Both the position numbers and the translations under genes were made by a program. From positions 421,744 through 485,743 of the forward strand of contig NZ_JACYFS010000003.1 in the NCBI RefSeq assembly GCF_014837145.1: a DNA stretch of 64,000 nucleotides, given 5' to 3'. The stretch's first letter is position 1. Each line of letters opens with the position of its first letter. This DNA is from Chryseobacterium caseinilyticum (lineage in GTDB: Bacteria; Bacteroidota; Bacteroidia; Flavobacteriales; Weeksellaceae). The notes under the pieces were generated by a model. The model searched no databases and was not told where the DNA came from. It saw nothing but the letters and a program-made list of their open reading frames with translations. Shown here piece after piece: positions 34,996 to 44,247 of this stretch.

Positions 34996-37059
34996 ATGTG
35001 TGGAAGTTTATACTCATCGGCAGTAAAATTGGGCTTTGCCGTTTTGGTGCTGTCGATTGCAGGAAATAATGATGTGAATGCCCAACAGTGGGAAAATGTA
35101 GGTTCATCGGCAAATGTCTCGGCGGGTGGAAGCAGTTTTAATAATTTAGTGGTAGACAATACAGGTAATTATTATCTTTCCTATTATGATGTTTCGGTTC
35201 AGAAAGGATCTGTTCAGAAATTTAACGGAACTGCATGGTCTTACGTTGGCGGAAGTGCTGGAATTACCAATAGTTTTGCGACATACAACTCACTTTCCAT
35301 TAATACTGCAGGAACTGATCTTTATTACACCAATCAGGGAAGCGGTTTGGAAGTCCGTCATTTTAACGGAACTTCATGGACTCAACTGGCAAGTGCAGCG
35401 ACTTCAACAATCAATTATCATGCTTCGGCGGTTGCCCCTTCAGGTGTTTTGTTTACGTACAGCACATTAGGTTCGGGAACGGTAAAAAGACTGGTCAACG
35501 GAGCTTGGGAACAGGTGGGAAATGCAGGTTTTTCAAATGGTGCGGCTTTCGCAGAAATGGTGATAGGAACCAACAACAAAGTCTACACAGCCAATGTGGC
35601 AAGTGGTGTTCGTGTTTATGAAAATACAACCACAGCAATGTCATCAGATCCATGGGCTTTGGTTGGCGGAAGCATTGTAGATGCAGCATCTTCAGGCGAG
35701 CAGTACACTTCTGATATCGCAATTGATTCTAGTAATAATCTGTATGTTGCTTACGTTTCAAACTCAGCAAATTCCAGAAAGGTTAATGTAAAAAAATTTA
35801 ATGGAACTTCATGGGAACAGGTTGGAAACGCTTATTTTTCCGCAGGCGGCGTACAGCACGTTGCTTTGGCAGTTACTTCATCAGGAAAACCTTACGTAGT
35901 GGCAAGCCGTTGGGAGAATGATAACTTTTTACGAAATACTGCATATCAGTTAGATTCAGCATCAAATACCTGGTCAACTTTTGGAGGAGATTTTATTTCC
36001 GATGGCGAGGCGACTTATAATGATTTGGCAGTTGATAATGTGAACAATTATCTTTTGTTAGCTTACACACAGGGAAATACAAAAGTAAAGCGTATTGCAA
36101 TTCCGTCTCCGTCTTCAAACAGTTCTTGTAATAATACAGATCCTGGAACTAATGTTGGCGATCTGGGATGTGTGACATTTAATTACAAAGGTCAGTCAGT
36201 AACGTACACAACTGTGAGAGGTGCCGACGGTAAAATCTGGCTTCAGCAGAACCTGGGAAGCTCGCAGGTGGCGACTTCACTTTCTGACGCTGATTCTTAC
36301 GGCGATCTTTTCCAGTGGGGAAGATGGGACGACGGCCATCAGGTAAGAAATTCATCAACAACTACTGTTCCTTCACCGAATTCACCTAATGGATTGAGTT
36401 CTTCATCTTTCATTCTCGGATCATGGTGGGGCGGAAATGACCTTAATGATCAATGGACAGCAACATCCAATTCAGTCACAGCTGTAAACGGAGCTGATCC
36501 CTGTAAAGCCGTTGGGCCCAACTGGCAAATGCCTTCACAGGCCGACTGGACTGCAGCTAAAAATGCAGAAGGAATCAATAATCCTGCAACAGCCTACGAA
36601 AGCAAACTCAAACTTCCTGCCGGAGGAAACAGATCTTTCACTGATGGTTCTTTTGGATTTGTAGGTCAGAGAGGTTATTTCTGGAGCTCAACTCCTACAG
36701 GTTTAGGAGCGAAATATCTGTACGTAGGAACAACCATCGGAAATCCTTCAGCCGGAGCTCCAAGAGGTCAGGGGTCTTCCGTAAGATGCATAAAACCTGC
36801 AAGTGATGCTTTAAGTGTAACTGATTTTTCTAAAAATAATTCAGTTGGCATTCATCCAAACCCAACCAACGGGATTCTGTATATCAAATCAGATTCTCAG
36901 GTTCAGAATATTTCTGTAAGCAATCTTGTGGGACAAAAAATGGTTGCGGAATTTAGAAATAATCAAATCGATATGACATCTTTAGTTAAAGGAATCTATA
37001 TAGTGGAAGTCGAGTTCAAAAACGGACAGAAAGTTTCTAAAAAAATCATTAAAAACTAA
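34996..37059 (+). CDS. T9SS-secreted FISUMP-domain protein
   Basis: This 687-residue protein has a signal region (FAVLVLSIAGNNDVNAQ). The N-terminal half has repeated units of the style KFNGTSWEQVGNA (about residues 40-360), likely a beta-propeller. A FISUMP domain follows (GADGKIWLQQNLGSSQ ... SSVRCIKPA, about 395-600), with WQMPSQADW and FWSSTP. The C-terminus (HPNPTNGILYIKS ... VSKKIIKN) is a type A T9SS sorting signal, so it should be exported to the cell surface or medium. Function unknown; perhaps adhesion. Confidence 0.88.
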   Translation: MCGSLYSSAVKLGFAVLVLSIAGNNDVNAQQWENVGSSANVSAGGSSFNNLVVDNTGNYYLSYYDVSVQKGSVQKFNGTAWSYVGGSAGITNSFATYNSLSINTAGTDLYYTNQGSGLEVRHFNGTSWTQLASAATSTINYHASAVAPSGVLFTYSTLGSGTVKRLVNGAWEQVGNAGFSNGAAFAEMVIGTNNKVYTANVASGVRVYENTTTAMSSDPWALVGGSIVDAASSGEQYTSDIAIDSSNNLYVAYVSNSANSRKVNVKKFNGTSWEQVGNAYFSAGGVQHVALAVTSSGKPYVVASRWENDNFLRNTAYQLDSASNTWSTFGGDFISDGEATYNDLAVDNVNNYLLLAYTQGNTKVKRIAIPSPSSNSSCNNTDPGTNVGDLGCVTFNYKGQSVTYTTVRGADGKIWLQQNLGSSQVATSLSDADSYGDLFQWGRWDDGHQVRNSSTTTVPSPNSPNGLSSSSFILGSWWGGNDLNDQWTATSNSVTAVNGADPCKAVGPNWQMPSQADWTAAKNAEGINNPATAYESKLKLPAGGNRSFTDGSFGFVGQRGYFWSSTPTGLGAKYLYVGTTIGNPSAGAPRGQGSSVRCIKPASDALSVTDFSKNNSVGIHPNPTNGILYIKSDSQVQNISVSNLVGQKMVAEFRNNQIDMTSLVKGIYIVEVEFKNGQKVSKKIIKN

Positions 37060-37116
37060 ACACAAATTTTATAATAAACACCAGTCACACTGTTTTAATC
37101 ATTAATTTTTACATGA

Positions 37117-37142
37117 AGCTCATCTCCGGATGGGCTTTTTTA
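37117..37142 (+). terminator. Rho-independent terminator after the FISUMP gene
   Basis: AGCTCATC (37117-37124) pairs with GATGGGCT (37129-37136) with one G-T pair and a TCCG tetraloop, followed by six T residues. Confidence 0.85.
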
Positions 37143-37221
37143 TTTTCTCTAAATGATAAATTATCAGTAGGAGTGATTTTCGTTTTAATATTTAATGTAG
37201 ATTCGCTAAAAATAGTACTTT

Positions 37222-40059
37222 ATGAAAAGAATACTTATACCCTTTTTTCTGTTGATTGTCGCTAATATTTTTGGGCAGATTTCTTATACAGTTTCTCCCA
37301 ATCCTTTCAACGAAACACAGCAGATCACACTTACCGTTCCCGGAAATCAGATTGATGAAGCGGCGTGGGGTGTTGCGAATAATGCAATTTATATCTGGTC
37401 ATGGTCATTGGATCAAAATTACGCCAACAGTCAGGACTGCCCGACTAACGGAACATGGGGAAATTCAAATGAAACAAACCGTTTGGCTTACAATGCAGGA
37501 ACAGATTCCTATTCGCTTACATTTACGCCGACAACATTTTACAACAGAACCAACATCGGCAGATTTGGTTTCCTGTTAAAAACAAAAACAGGAAGCAGTC
37601 AGACTTCACCTGATATATTCGTGAACGTTGGAACATTAAATTTAAATATGACCAGCCCGGCAGCCAGCAGCATTACCAGTGTTGCAGCAGGAAGTTCAAT
37701 AAATATTTCTGCGACAGCAACCACAGCAGCAACTTATCAGCTGAAAGCTAACGGAGTGGTTGTTAACTCAACTTCAGTGGCTTCAACGTCATATTCTTAC
37801 AATTACACAATGGTAGCTGATGCCGATATGGAACTGATTGCAACTGATGCCAACAATACTGTGAAGAACAGAACTTTTGTTCTTCAGACTCCAAGAAATG
37901 TAGTTTCAGAAGCAATTCCTACATGGATAAAGCAGGGAATTAACTACCATTCTACAGATCAGACTAAAGTGGGATTGGCTCTGTACGCACCGTTCAAAAA
38001 TTTCGTTCACGTGATCGGAAGTTTTAATGGATGGGCTGTCAATGATTCTTACTTAATGAAACGGGATACCACAAATCCGGATTTGTACTGGATTGAACTT
38101 TCAGGACTTACTGCACAGCAGCTCTATACTTTCCAATACAGAACCAATGATTTAAAGAAAGTGGCAGATCCTTTTTCTCCACAGATTCTTTCGTCGTATG
38201 ATGATCAGTATATTTCAGCAACCACTTATCCTAATTTACCAGCTTTCCCTGCAGGACAGGGCTTTGAAGTTTCTATGTTTAAAACGGGTGAAACAGCTTA
38301 TCCATGGCAGGTAACCAATTTTACAAGACCCAACAAGGAGAATCTTGTTATCTACGAATTGCTTTTAAGAGATTTCACGGCAGAAAAAAACTGGCAGTCA
38401 TTAATCAATAAAATTTCATATTTAAAAACTTTAAATATCAATGCAATCGAGCTGATGCCGATTATGGAATTTGAAGGAAATATATCATGGGGTTACAACA
38501 CATCATTCCATTACGCAATTGATAAAGCTTACGGAACTCCGGCGAAATTTAAAGAATTCGTAGATCTTTGTCATCAACAGGGAATTGCTGTTATTCTCGA
38601 TGTTGCCTTCAATCACGCTACAGGAAGAAATCCGCTGGCTAGGCTTTGGAATGTAGATCCGGATGGTGACGGTTATGGAGATATCGCTGCCAATAATCCT
38701 TATTTTAATACAGTTCCGAAACATTCTTATAATGTTTTTAATGATTTCAATCACAGCACAGCCGCAACCAGATATTATGTTGAAAGATGTCTTCAGCAGT
38801 GGCTTACAGAGTACAAAGTCGATGGTTTCCGTTGGGATTTAACCAAAGGTTTTACCCAAAACTGTACTGAAAATGACGAAACATGTACCAATGCCTATCA
38901 GCAGGACAGAGTAGATGTTTTGAAATATTATGCAGACAAACAGTGGGCTATCGATCCTAATTCATATATGATCTTTGAGCACCTCGGAACTGACGCTGAG
39001 GAGCAACAGTGGGCAAACTACAGAGTGGCAGAAGGAAAAGGTGTCATGCTTTGGAACAACCAGAACGGTCCATACAACCAAAATACAATGGGTTACAAAG
39101 ATAACAGCAGTTTTGACCGTATGGATCACGAACTGCACGGTTTTACCAATAATTATACAGTAGGTTTTGGTGAAAGCCATGACGAGGAAAGATTAATGTT
39201 TAAAAATCTGGCTTACGGAGCAAGCAGCGGCGGTTACAATGTTACTACTTTGAATACAGCTTTAAACAGAATGAAAACTTTCGGAGCAACATTCTTTACT
39301 GTTCCGGGCCCGAAAATGATCTGGCAGTTTGGAGAATTGGGCTACGAATTCAGCATCAACAGATGTCCGGATGGAAGCATCAACAACGCCTGCCGTACAG
39401 ATGAAAAGCCTGTAGCTTTCACTTTAGGTTATGATACCAATCCGAACAGAAATTCTATTTACACTACATGGTCGCAGATTATTAATTTAAGAAATATTCA
39501 CCCTGTTTTTAAAACGAAAACGTACACTGTAGAATCCAACAATCTTACGAATGATGTGGATGGTCTGGTAACAAGGATTTATCTTCAGGACAACACTGTT
39601 GCCGGAATGAAAAACGTTGTAGTTTTGGCGAATTACGGACTTACCACAAGAAATATAGTACCTTATTTCCCGTACGCCGGACAGTGGCAGAATTTAATGG
39701 ATAACTCTTCATACACTGTAGCATCAACCACGACTCCGATCAGTCTGGAACCGGGAGAATTCAGAATTTACGGAAATACCGCAGGAACTCTGTCAACATC
39801 TGAGCAGAATTTAGAAAACAGACTTTCGCTTCAGATTGCCGATAATCCTGTGAAAAATAAAGTGGCAAAACTGATTTATCACAAAGTTAAAAATGGAGAA
39901 ATTACCATTTACGACATGACCGGTAAAAAGATGGATTCTTATCAACTGAAAACTGAAAATGGTACTTTAGAAATCAACACCAATTATCCTTCAGGAACTT
40001 ATCTGGTTCATTTAAAATCTGAAACCGGAGTTTCTATTGAAAAAATGATCGTGAAGTAA
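37222..40059 (+). CDS. T9SS-secreted GH13 alpha-amylase-like enzyme
   Basis: This 945-residue protein has a signal peptide (ending ANIFGQ) and N-terminal beta domains, including a CBM48-like LALYAPFKNFVHVIGSFNGW. A GH13 catalytic barrel (about 385-760) carries DVAFNHATG, nucleophile Asp539 in DGFRWD, acid/base Glu586 in MIFEHLG and Asp654 in ESHDE. The C-terminus (LSLQIADNPV ... SIEKMIVK) is a T9SS sorting domain. It should act on starch-like glucans at the cell surface. No sus-type transporter genes are adjacent, so it stands alone beside another T9SS cargo. Confidence 0.93.
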   Translation: MKRILIPFFLLIVANIFGQISYTVSPNPFNETQQITLTVPGNQIDEAAWGVANNAIYIWSWSLDQNYANSQDCPTNGTWGNSNETNRLAYNAGTDSYSLTFTPTTFYNRTNIGRFGFLLKTKTGSSQTSPDIFVNVGTLNLNMTSPAASSITSVAAGSSINISATATTAATYQLKANGVVVNSTSVASTSYSYNYTMVADADMELIATDANNTVKNRTFVLQTPRNVVSEAIPTWIKQGINYHSTDQTKVGLALYAPFKNFVHVIGSFNGWAVNDSYLMKRDTTNPDLYWIELSGLTAQQLYTFQYRTNDLKKVADPFSPQILSSYDDQYISATTYPNLPAFPAGQGFEVSMFKTGETAYPWQVTNFTRPNKENLVIYELLLRDFTAEKNWQSLINKISYLKTLNINAIELMPIMEFEGNISWGYNTSFHYAIDKAYGTPAKFKEFVDLCHQQGIAVILDVAFNHATGRNPLARLWNVDPDGDGYGDIAANNPYFNTVPKHSYNVFNDFNHSTAATRYYVERCLQQWLTEYKVDGFRWDLTKGFTQNCTENDETCTNAYQQDRVDVLKYYADKQWAIDPNSYMIFEHLGTDAEEQQWANYRVAEGKGVMLWNNQNGPYNQNTMGYKDNSSFDRMDHELHGFTNNYTVGFGESHDEERLMFKNLAYGASSGGYNVTTLNTALNRMKTFGATFFTVPGPKMIWQFGELGYEFSINRCPDGSINNACRTDEKPVAFTLGYDTNPNRNSIYTTWSQIINLRNIHPVFKTKTYTVESNNLTNDVDGLVTRIYLQDNTVAGMKNVVVLANYGLTTRNIVPYFPYAGQWQNLMDNSSYTVASTTTPISLEPGEFRIYGNTAGTLSTSEQNLENRLSLQIADNPVKNKVAKLIYHKVKNGEITIYDMTGKKMDSYQLKTENGTLEINTNYPSGTYLVHLKSETGVSIEKMIVK

Positions 40060-40089
40060 GATTTTATTAATTAAAATATCCTCATGTCA

Positions 40090-40120
40090 GCCCTGCCAGC
40101 GTTTCAAACGCTGGCAGGGC
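40090..40120. repeat. 31-base palindrome, copy B
   Basis: GCCCTGCCAGCGTTT (40090-40104), one base, then its exact complement (40106-40120). The arm contains the same CTGGCAGGG word as copy A at 33480 but turned inside out. It is placed 31 bases after the amylase stop and may also end that transcript. Confidence 0.85.
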
Positions 40121-40268
40121 ATTTTAAAAAATGTAGGAGGAAACTTTTAAGATCAAAAGTTAGTGAATGTATTCTCCTTTTCTGAACTTAATGAATAACA
40201 AATTTTCTCTAAATCTTTTGTTACTTTTGTGGTTCGCAATAAACTTTAAGCTCATTCAAAATGGTCTT

Positions 40269-40298
40269 TTGTTCTTCATTGTCAATTCCGTATCTTTG
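40269..40298 (+). promoter_or_regulatory. Promoter of prfA
   Basis: TTG (40269-40271) is separated by 19 bases from TATCTTTG (40291-40298), a full match to the Bacteroidota TTTG/TAnnTTTG promoter, 18 bases before the start codon. A second -7-like box, TACTTTTG, lies upstream near 40226. Confidence 0.8.
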
Positions 40299-40315
40299 CA
40301 AACTAAATTTTTAAT

Positions 40316-41401
40316 ATGTCTAAGTCATTAATTCCAAAATTAGAAGCGATAAAACAGAGATATAATGAGGTAGCAGACCTTATTATACAGCCAGACGTAA
40401 TTTCGGATCAGAAAAAATATTCTTCTTTAAACAAAGAATACAGCGATTTAGGAAAAATAGTACACGTTTACGACCAATATAAAAATGCTTTAGACAATAT
40501 CGCGGAATCTGAGGAAATTATCGCAGATGGTTCAGACAGAGATCTTGTAGATATGGCTAAAGAAGAAAAAGTGGAAGCTCAGCAAAAACTTCCCGGTCTG
40601 GAAGAAGAATTGAAAGTTCTCCTGATCCCTAAAGATCCTACCGACGACAAAAACGTGATCGTGGAACTTCGTGCCGGAACCGGTGGTGATGAAGCGGCGA
40701 TTTTCGTGGAAGACGTTTACAGAGCGTACACCATGTTTTTCAAAACAAAAGGCTGGAAGCATGAGATCACAGACTCCAGTGAAGCAGCAAAAGGATATAA
40801 AGAACTTATTCTGAAGATCGAAGGCGACGGCGTTTACGGAATTATGAAATTTGAATCCGGAGTTCACCGTGTACAGCGTGTTCCGGAGACAGAATCCCAA
40901 GGTCGTGTACATACTTCAGCAATCACAGTTGCGGTTTTACCCGAAGCTGAAGAAATCGATTTTGAACTGAATCCTGCAGACATCGAAATGCAGACTTCCC
41001 GTTCAGGTGGAGCTGGTGGACAAAATGTTAACAAGGTTGAAACCAAAGTACAGCTGACGCACAAACCGTCAGGAATGGTAGTCGTTTGTCAGCAGGCGCG
41101 TTCTCAGTTGGCCAACCGTGAACTGGCGATGGAAATGCTCCGTACCAAATTATACGATATTGAAGTTCAGAAATCTGTCGGAGATATTGCTGCACAGCGT
41201 AAATCGATGGTTTCTACCGGTGACCGTTCTGCAAAAATCAAAACGTACAATTATCCTCAGGGAAGAGTTACAGATCACAGAATTGGTAAATCAATGTATA
41301 ATCTTGATGCCTACATGAATGGTGATATTTCTGAAATGATCGACGCCGTAATCATGGCAGAAAATGCTGAAAAAATGAAAGGCGAAGAAGATAATTATTA
41401 A
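40316..41401 (+). CDS. prfA: Peptide chain release factor 1
   Basis: This 361-residue protein terminates translation at UAA and UAG. The GGQ motif is at about 234-236 ([11 protein letters not shown]). The stop-codon reading segment [14 protein letters not shown] has the P-x-T type expected of RF1 rather than the SPF of RF2. It is full length with its own promoter and terminator. Confidence 0.97.
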   Translation: MSKSLIPKLEAIKQRYNEVADLIIQPDVISDQKKYSSLNKEYSDLGKIVHVYDQYKNALDNIAESEEIIADGSDRDLVDMAKEEKVEAQQKLPGLEEELKVLLIPKDPTDDKNVIVELRAGTGGDEAAIFVEDVYRAYTMFFKTKGWKHEITDSSEAAKGYKELILKIEGDGVYGIMKFESGVHRVQRVPETESQGRVHTSAITVAVLPEAEEIDFELNPADIEMQTSRSGGAGGQNVNKVETKVQLTHKPSGMVVVCQQARSQLANRELAMEMLRTKLYDIEVQKSVGDIAAQRKSMVSTGDRSAKIKTYNYPQGRVTDHRIGKSMYNLDAYMNGDISEMIDAVIMAENAEKMKGEEDNY

Positions 41402-41423
41402 AATTTTCTTTCAAATATAAAAT

Positions 41424-41452
41424 GAGCTTCCGAATTTTTTGGAAGCTTTTTT
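41424..41452 (+). terminator. Rho-independent terminator of prfA
   Basis: AGCTTCC (41425-41431) pairs with GGAAGCT (41441-41447), followed by a T-run. Confidence 0.85.
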
Positions 41453-41609
41453 GTTTAGAATTATTCTTTATCAGAGAAAATTAAATCAATTTTTCTAAAT
41501 TAATAAATGCTCCAGCGGAGCAATATCTGTGTAGGGAATTATAATGTGCGAAAACGCACTCCGGAGGAGTATCATCTTCTCACAACAAGAAAAGTTCCAT
41601 CTTCCATCA

Positions 41610-42221
41610 TCATTTCTTCTCATACTTCCAGTTCCTTCCTTTGCCTTCAGAAATCCATTCCAAAGCCTGTTCAATTCTTTTAATTCTTGTCGTTTCAGTT
41701 TTAGCATCAGTAATCCAGTTGACATATTCTTTTCTGAAAGACGGTGATGCTTTTCCGAAAACTTCAAGAGCTTTTTTGTTTTGGCTTAAAGCATTTTGAA
41801 AATATTCAGGAACTTCAATTTCGGTTTTTGAAGGTGCGGATTTTTTCAGTTTAACGCCCATGTCGGTCAGTTCCATAGCTTCGAAAATAATTTTCTTAAG
41901 CTGAGGCCGCTTAGGAAGTTCTTCCATTTTGGTAATCTTGCCAAGGCTGAACATGTTGGTTTGTTCGGCATTAGTTTCAAGATTTTTTATCGTCTGCATT
42001 TCACCGTGAAGCCAAAATCCCATGCTGCAATACTGTTTAAACGAAACCATTGAGCAAAGAATTTTCCCTTTATACATGAATGTCGGGAACTTCCACTTGA
42101 TGGCTTCTTCAATTTCCGGAGAACATTCGTGTACGACTTCTCTGATGAGGTTTAAAATAGGATGTGCAAAATCCGGCGCTTTTTCGATGTACTCATCAAC
42201 TTTCGGATTATATTTTTCCAT
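41610..42221 (-). CDS. YdeI/OmpD-associated family protein with DUF1801 domain
   Basis: This 203-residue soluble protein has an N-terminal DUF1801 domain (EYIEKAPDFAHPILNLIREVVHE, EEAIKWKFPTFMYKGKILCSM). A C-terminal segment of the YdeI/OmdA type (VPEYFQNALSQNKKALEVFGKASPSFRKEYVNWI) follows. Function is not known; members are linked to stress tolerance in other bacteria. An ATG at 42269 adds 16 residues; 42221 matches the family start. A second DUF1801 protein is at 61993. Confidence 0.85.
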   Translation of the reverse strand: MEKYNPKVDEYIEKAPDFAHPILNLIREVVHECSPEIEEAIKWKFPTFMYKGKILCSMVSFKQYCSMGFWLHGEMQTIKNLETNAEQTNMFSLGKITKMEELPKRPQLKKIIFEAMELTDMGVKLKKSAPSKTEIEVPEYFQNALSQNKKALEVFGKASPSFRKEYVNWITDAKTETTRIKRIEQALEWISEGKGRNWKYEKK

Positions 42222-42447
42222 GAATTTAGAGTTTAAAATGAATTTTAAGATTAAGTTGCAGGAAATCACACTTATTATTAATGTAAATAAATATTTAGAT
42301 GCTTCCTTAATCTTAACGTTCTGACGTCTGCCAACGTCGCGGAGTTTGGAATAGATTTTTTTCTGTTAAAGATAAAATTCTTGCGAAACGTGAACGCGAA
42401 TTTCCGTAAAATTCGCGATCGCCAAACAGCTGTTACATGAGGTAGCA

Positions 42448-42948
42448 TTATTCTAATTTCCAATTTTCCAACACCAAAGTAACAATCGAATGTGGCCACA
42501 TTTCGAAGTTTTCCAAATTCGGCATAATGGGAATTATTGATGTTGATTTCCATTTCTGGCTAATTGGCGTAAACATTAATGCTTCATATATAAGTTTTTT
42601 TGAGAAAGGATTTTTGACGTTTAAATCAGTGCGAATTTCTTTTCTATTTTCAGAGTTCTGACTAAAATCAATAATAATAGTTTTTTCAGGATTGATATTT
42701 TTCTCAACGACTTTCATTTTGCTTATCGAATCACCTTGAATCTCACATTCTACAAAAATCTTTTCACCGCAATATATCTGAAGAATTTTTTCTTTTACGA
42801 AATATGGGCTTTCTGGAATATCTGCAGCATATTGTTGAGTTTCATTAGCTGCTATTTCCAATTTATATGAATTTCTCTTTGGGGTATCATTCTGTGAATA
42901 TAAAGACAGACTAAATATCGAAAATACAATGATAATGAATGTTTTCAT
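42448..42948 (-). CDS. Secreted protein of unknown function
   Basis: This 166-residue protein has a signal peptide (FIIIVFSIFSLSLYSQ). The mature part is beta-rich, with a segment KNPFSKKLIYEALMFTPISQKW, and lacks known motifs. It is a single gene between a serine hydrolase and the YdeI-type gene, all on the minus strand. A 226-base AT-rich spacer follows, with an ATTCGCG pair near 42385-42415 and nothing else seen. Confidence 0.65.
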   Translation of the reverse strand: MKTFIIIVFSIFSLSLYSQNDTPKRNSYKLEIAANETQQYAADIPESPYFVKEKILQIYCGEKIFVECEIQGDSISKMKVVEKNINPEKTIIIDFSQNSENRKEIRTDLNVKNPFSKKLIYEALMFTPISQKWKSTSIIPIMPNLENFEMWPHSIVTLVLENWKLE

Positions 42949-43030
42949 GTTTTTATATGGTTTTGAAGCTATGTCACATAGCTATTTAATAATAATCTTC
43001 ATGGGGTCAAAATATTTTAAAGCTTAGCCT

Positions 43031-44164
43031 TTAAACAAAATGCTTCACAGTTTCATTAACTAAAAACCTCACCTGATCCGGCCTTCCTCTGTCTGTTTTA
43101 GGCAAATTATTATAGCTTCCGGTTCTTACAATCACCATATTATGTTCAGGAATCATAATGATGTATTGCCCTTGAAGTCCGAGAAAATAATAATGTTTAA
43201 TCGGGTTGTCATTATTGATCCAGAATCCCATTCCGTAAATTTCACTGGATTTTTTGGTCGGATTTTTCATTTCATTGATAAATTCAGGATTGAGTAGTTG
43301 TTGCCCATCAAATTCCCCATCATTCAAGAATAACTGTCCAAGCTTGGCAAAATCTCTGGAAGTCGCATGAATACAGCAATACGTTTTTTCCATACCGCTT
43401 TGATCAGTGCTCCAGATGGCATTCTGTTCCATTCCCAGTGGAATCCAGAATTTTTCAGATAAATAACTTGAAAGCGTTTGTCCAATAGCTTTTTTTACTG
43501 CAAATCCTAAAAGTTGCGTCGAACCGCTTTGGTACTCAAATCTCTCACCGGATTTTTCTTTAAATTTTCTTTTAAACGTAGCATCAATAAGGCTTTTTCC
43601 ATAATAAGCCTTGGCATTGGGACGGAAAGGATTTTTATAATCTTCATCCCAGTCTAAACCGGATTCCATTTGAGCCAGATTTTTTAAAGTTAAATTTTCG
43701 GCTGAAGTTTTGGTTTTAAATTCATCAAAATAATCTGAAAATTTACCGTTGATGTTTTTTATTTTTCCTTCTTCCAGAGCTTTACCCAAAAGCATCACCG
43801 TAACAGCTTTTGCCATTGAAAAAGAATTGGTCAGAGAAATTTTGTTATAGCCTTTCCAATATTGTTCGTGCACCAGTTTTCCATCTTTAATTACTAAAAA
43901 TGAGGCAGTGTTGCCAATATTTAAATCATCAACTATATTTTTCGGTAAATCAGTTTTGTTGTAATTGTCAGCCTTCACCCAAGGTTTAGGAGATTTAGTT
44001 TCAATAACATTTTTGCTGAAGAATTTACCATCGTCAATGTGCGCGCTGGATTTTCCTTTAAAATAAGTTTTGGAAATTCCGTTGATGAGGTAGCCGTAAT
44101 CTAAAATGTAAACAACTGCCGCCATCAGGATGAGAAATACAATGAAATAAATGAAAATTACCAT
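43031..44164 (-). CDS. Serine hydrolase, beta-lactamase/class C PBP family
   Basis: This 377-residue protein has an N-terminal membrane helix (residues 2-22), so the catalytic domain is probably periplasmic. The SxxK motif is SMAK (about residue 117), and FEYQSGSTQLLGFAV holds the tyrosine of the YxN-type motif. GLQGQYIIMIPEHNMVIVRTG fills the place of KTG. The family includes esterases and D,D-peptidases; the substrate is not clear. It is divergent from the M48 gene at 44248. Confidence 0.87.
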   Translation of the reverse strand: MVIFIYFIVFLILMAAVVYILDYGYLINGISKTYFKGKSSAHIDDGKFFSKNVIETKSPKPWVKADNYNKTDLPKNIVDDLNIGNTASFLVIKDGKLVHEQYWKGYNKISLTNSFSMAKAVTVMLLGKALEEGKIKNINGKFSDYFDEFKTKTSAENLTLKNLAQMESGLDWDEDYKNPFRPNAKAYYGKSLIDATFKRKFKEKSGERFEYQSGSTQLLGFAVKKAIGQTLSSYLSEKFWIPLGMEQNAIWSTDQSGMEKTYCCIHATSRDFAKLGQLFLNDGEFDGQQLLNPEFINEMKNPTKKSSEIYGMGFWINNDNPIKHYYFLGLQGQYIIMIPEHNMVIVRTGSYNNLPKTDRGRPDQVRFLVNETVKHFV

Positions 44165-44221
44165 AAAAAATGTTCCAGAAACAAATTTAAACTAATTTTA
44201 AAATATTGACTGAAAATGATT

Positions 44222-44229
44222 TATTTTTG
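44222..44229 (+). promoter_or_regulatory. Candidate -7 element before the M48 gene
   Basis: TATTTTTG matches TAnnTTTG and lies 18 bases before the start codon. A TTG occurs upstream but only 13 bases away, closer than usual. Confidence 0.4.
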
Positions 44230-44247
44230 TGAATATGTGATGATTTT

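Noticed and set aside
42278..42553. A 91-residue minus-strand reading frame
   Set aside because: It overlaps the 3' end of the signal-peptide gene 42448-42948 in another frame, lacks a sensible start context and has no family-like features.
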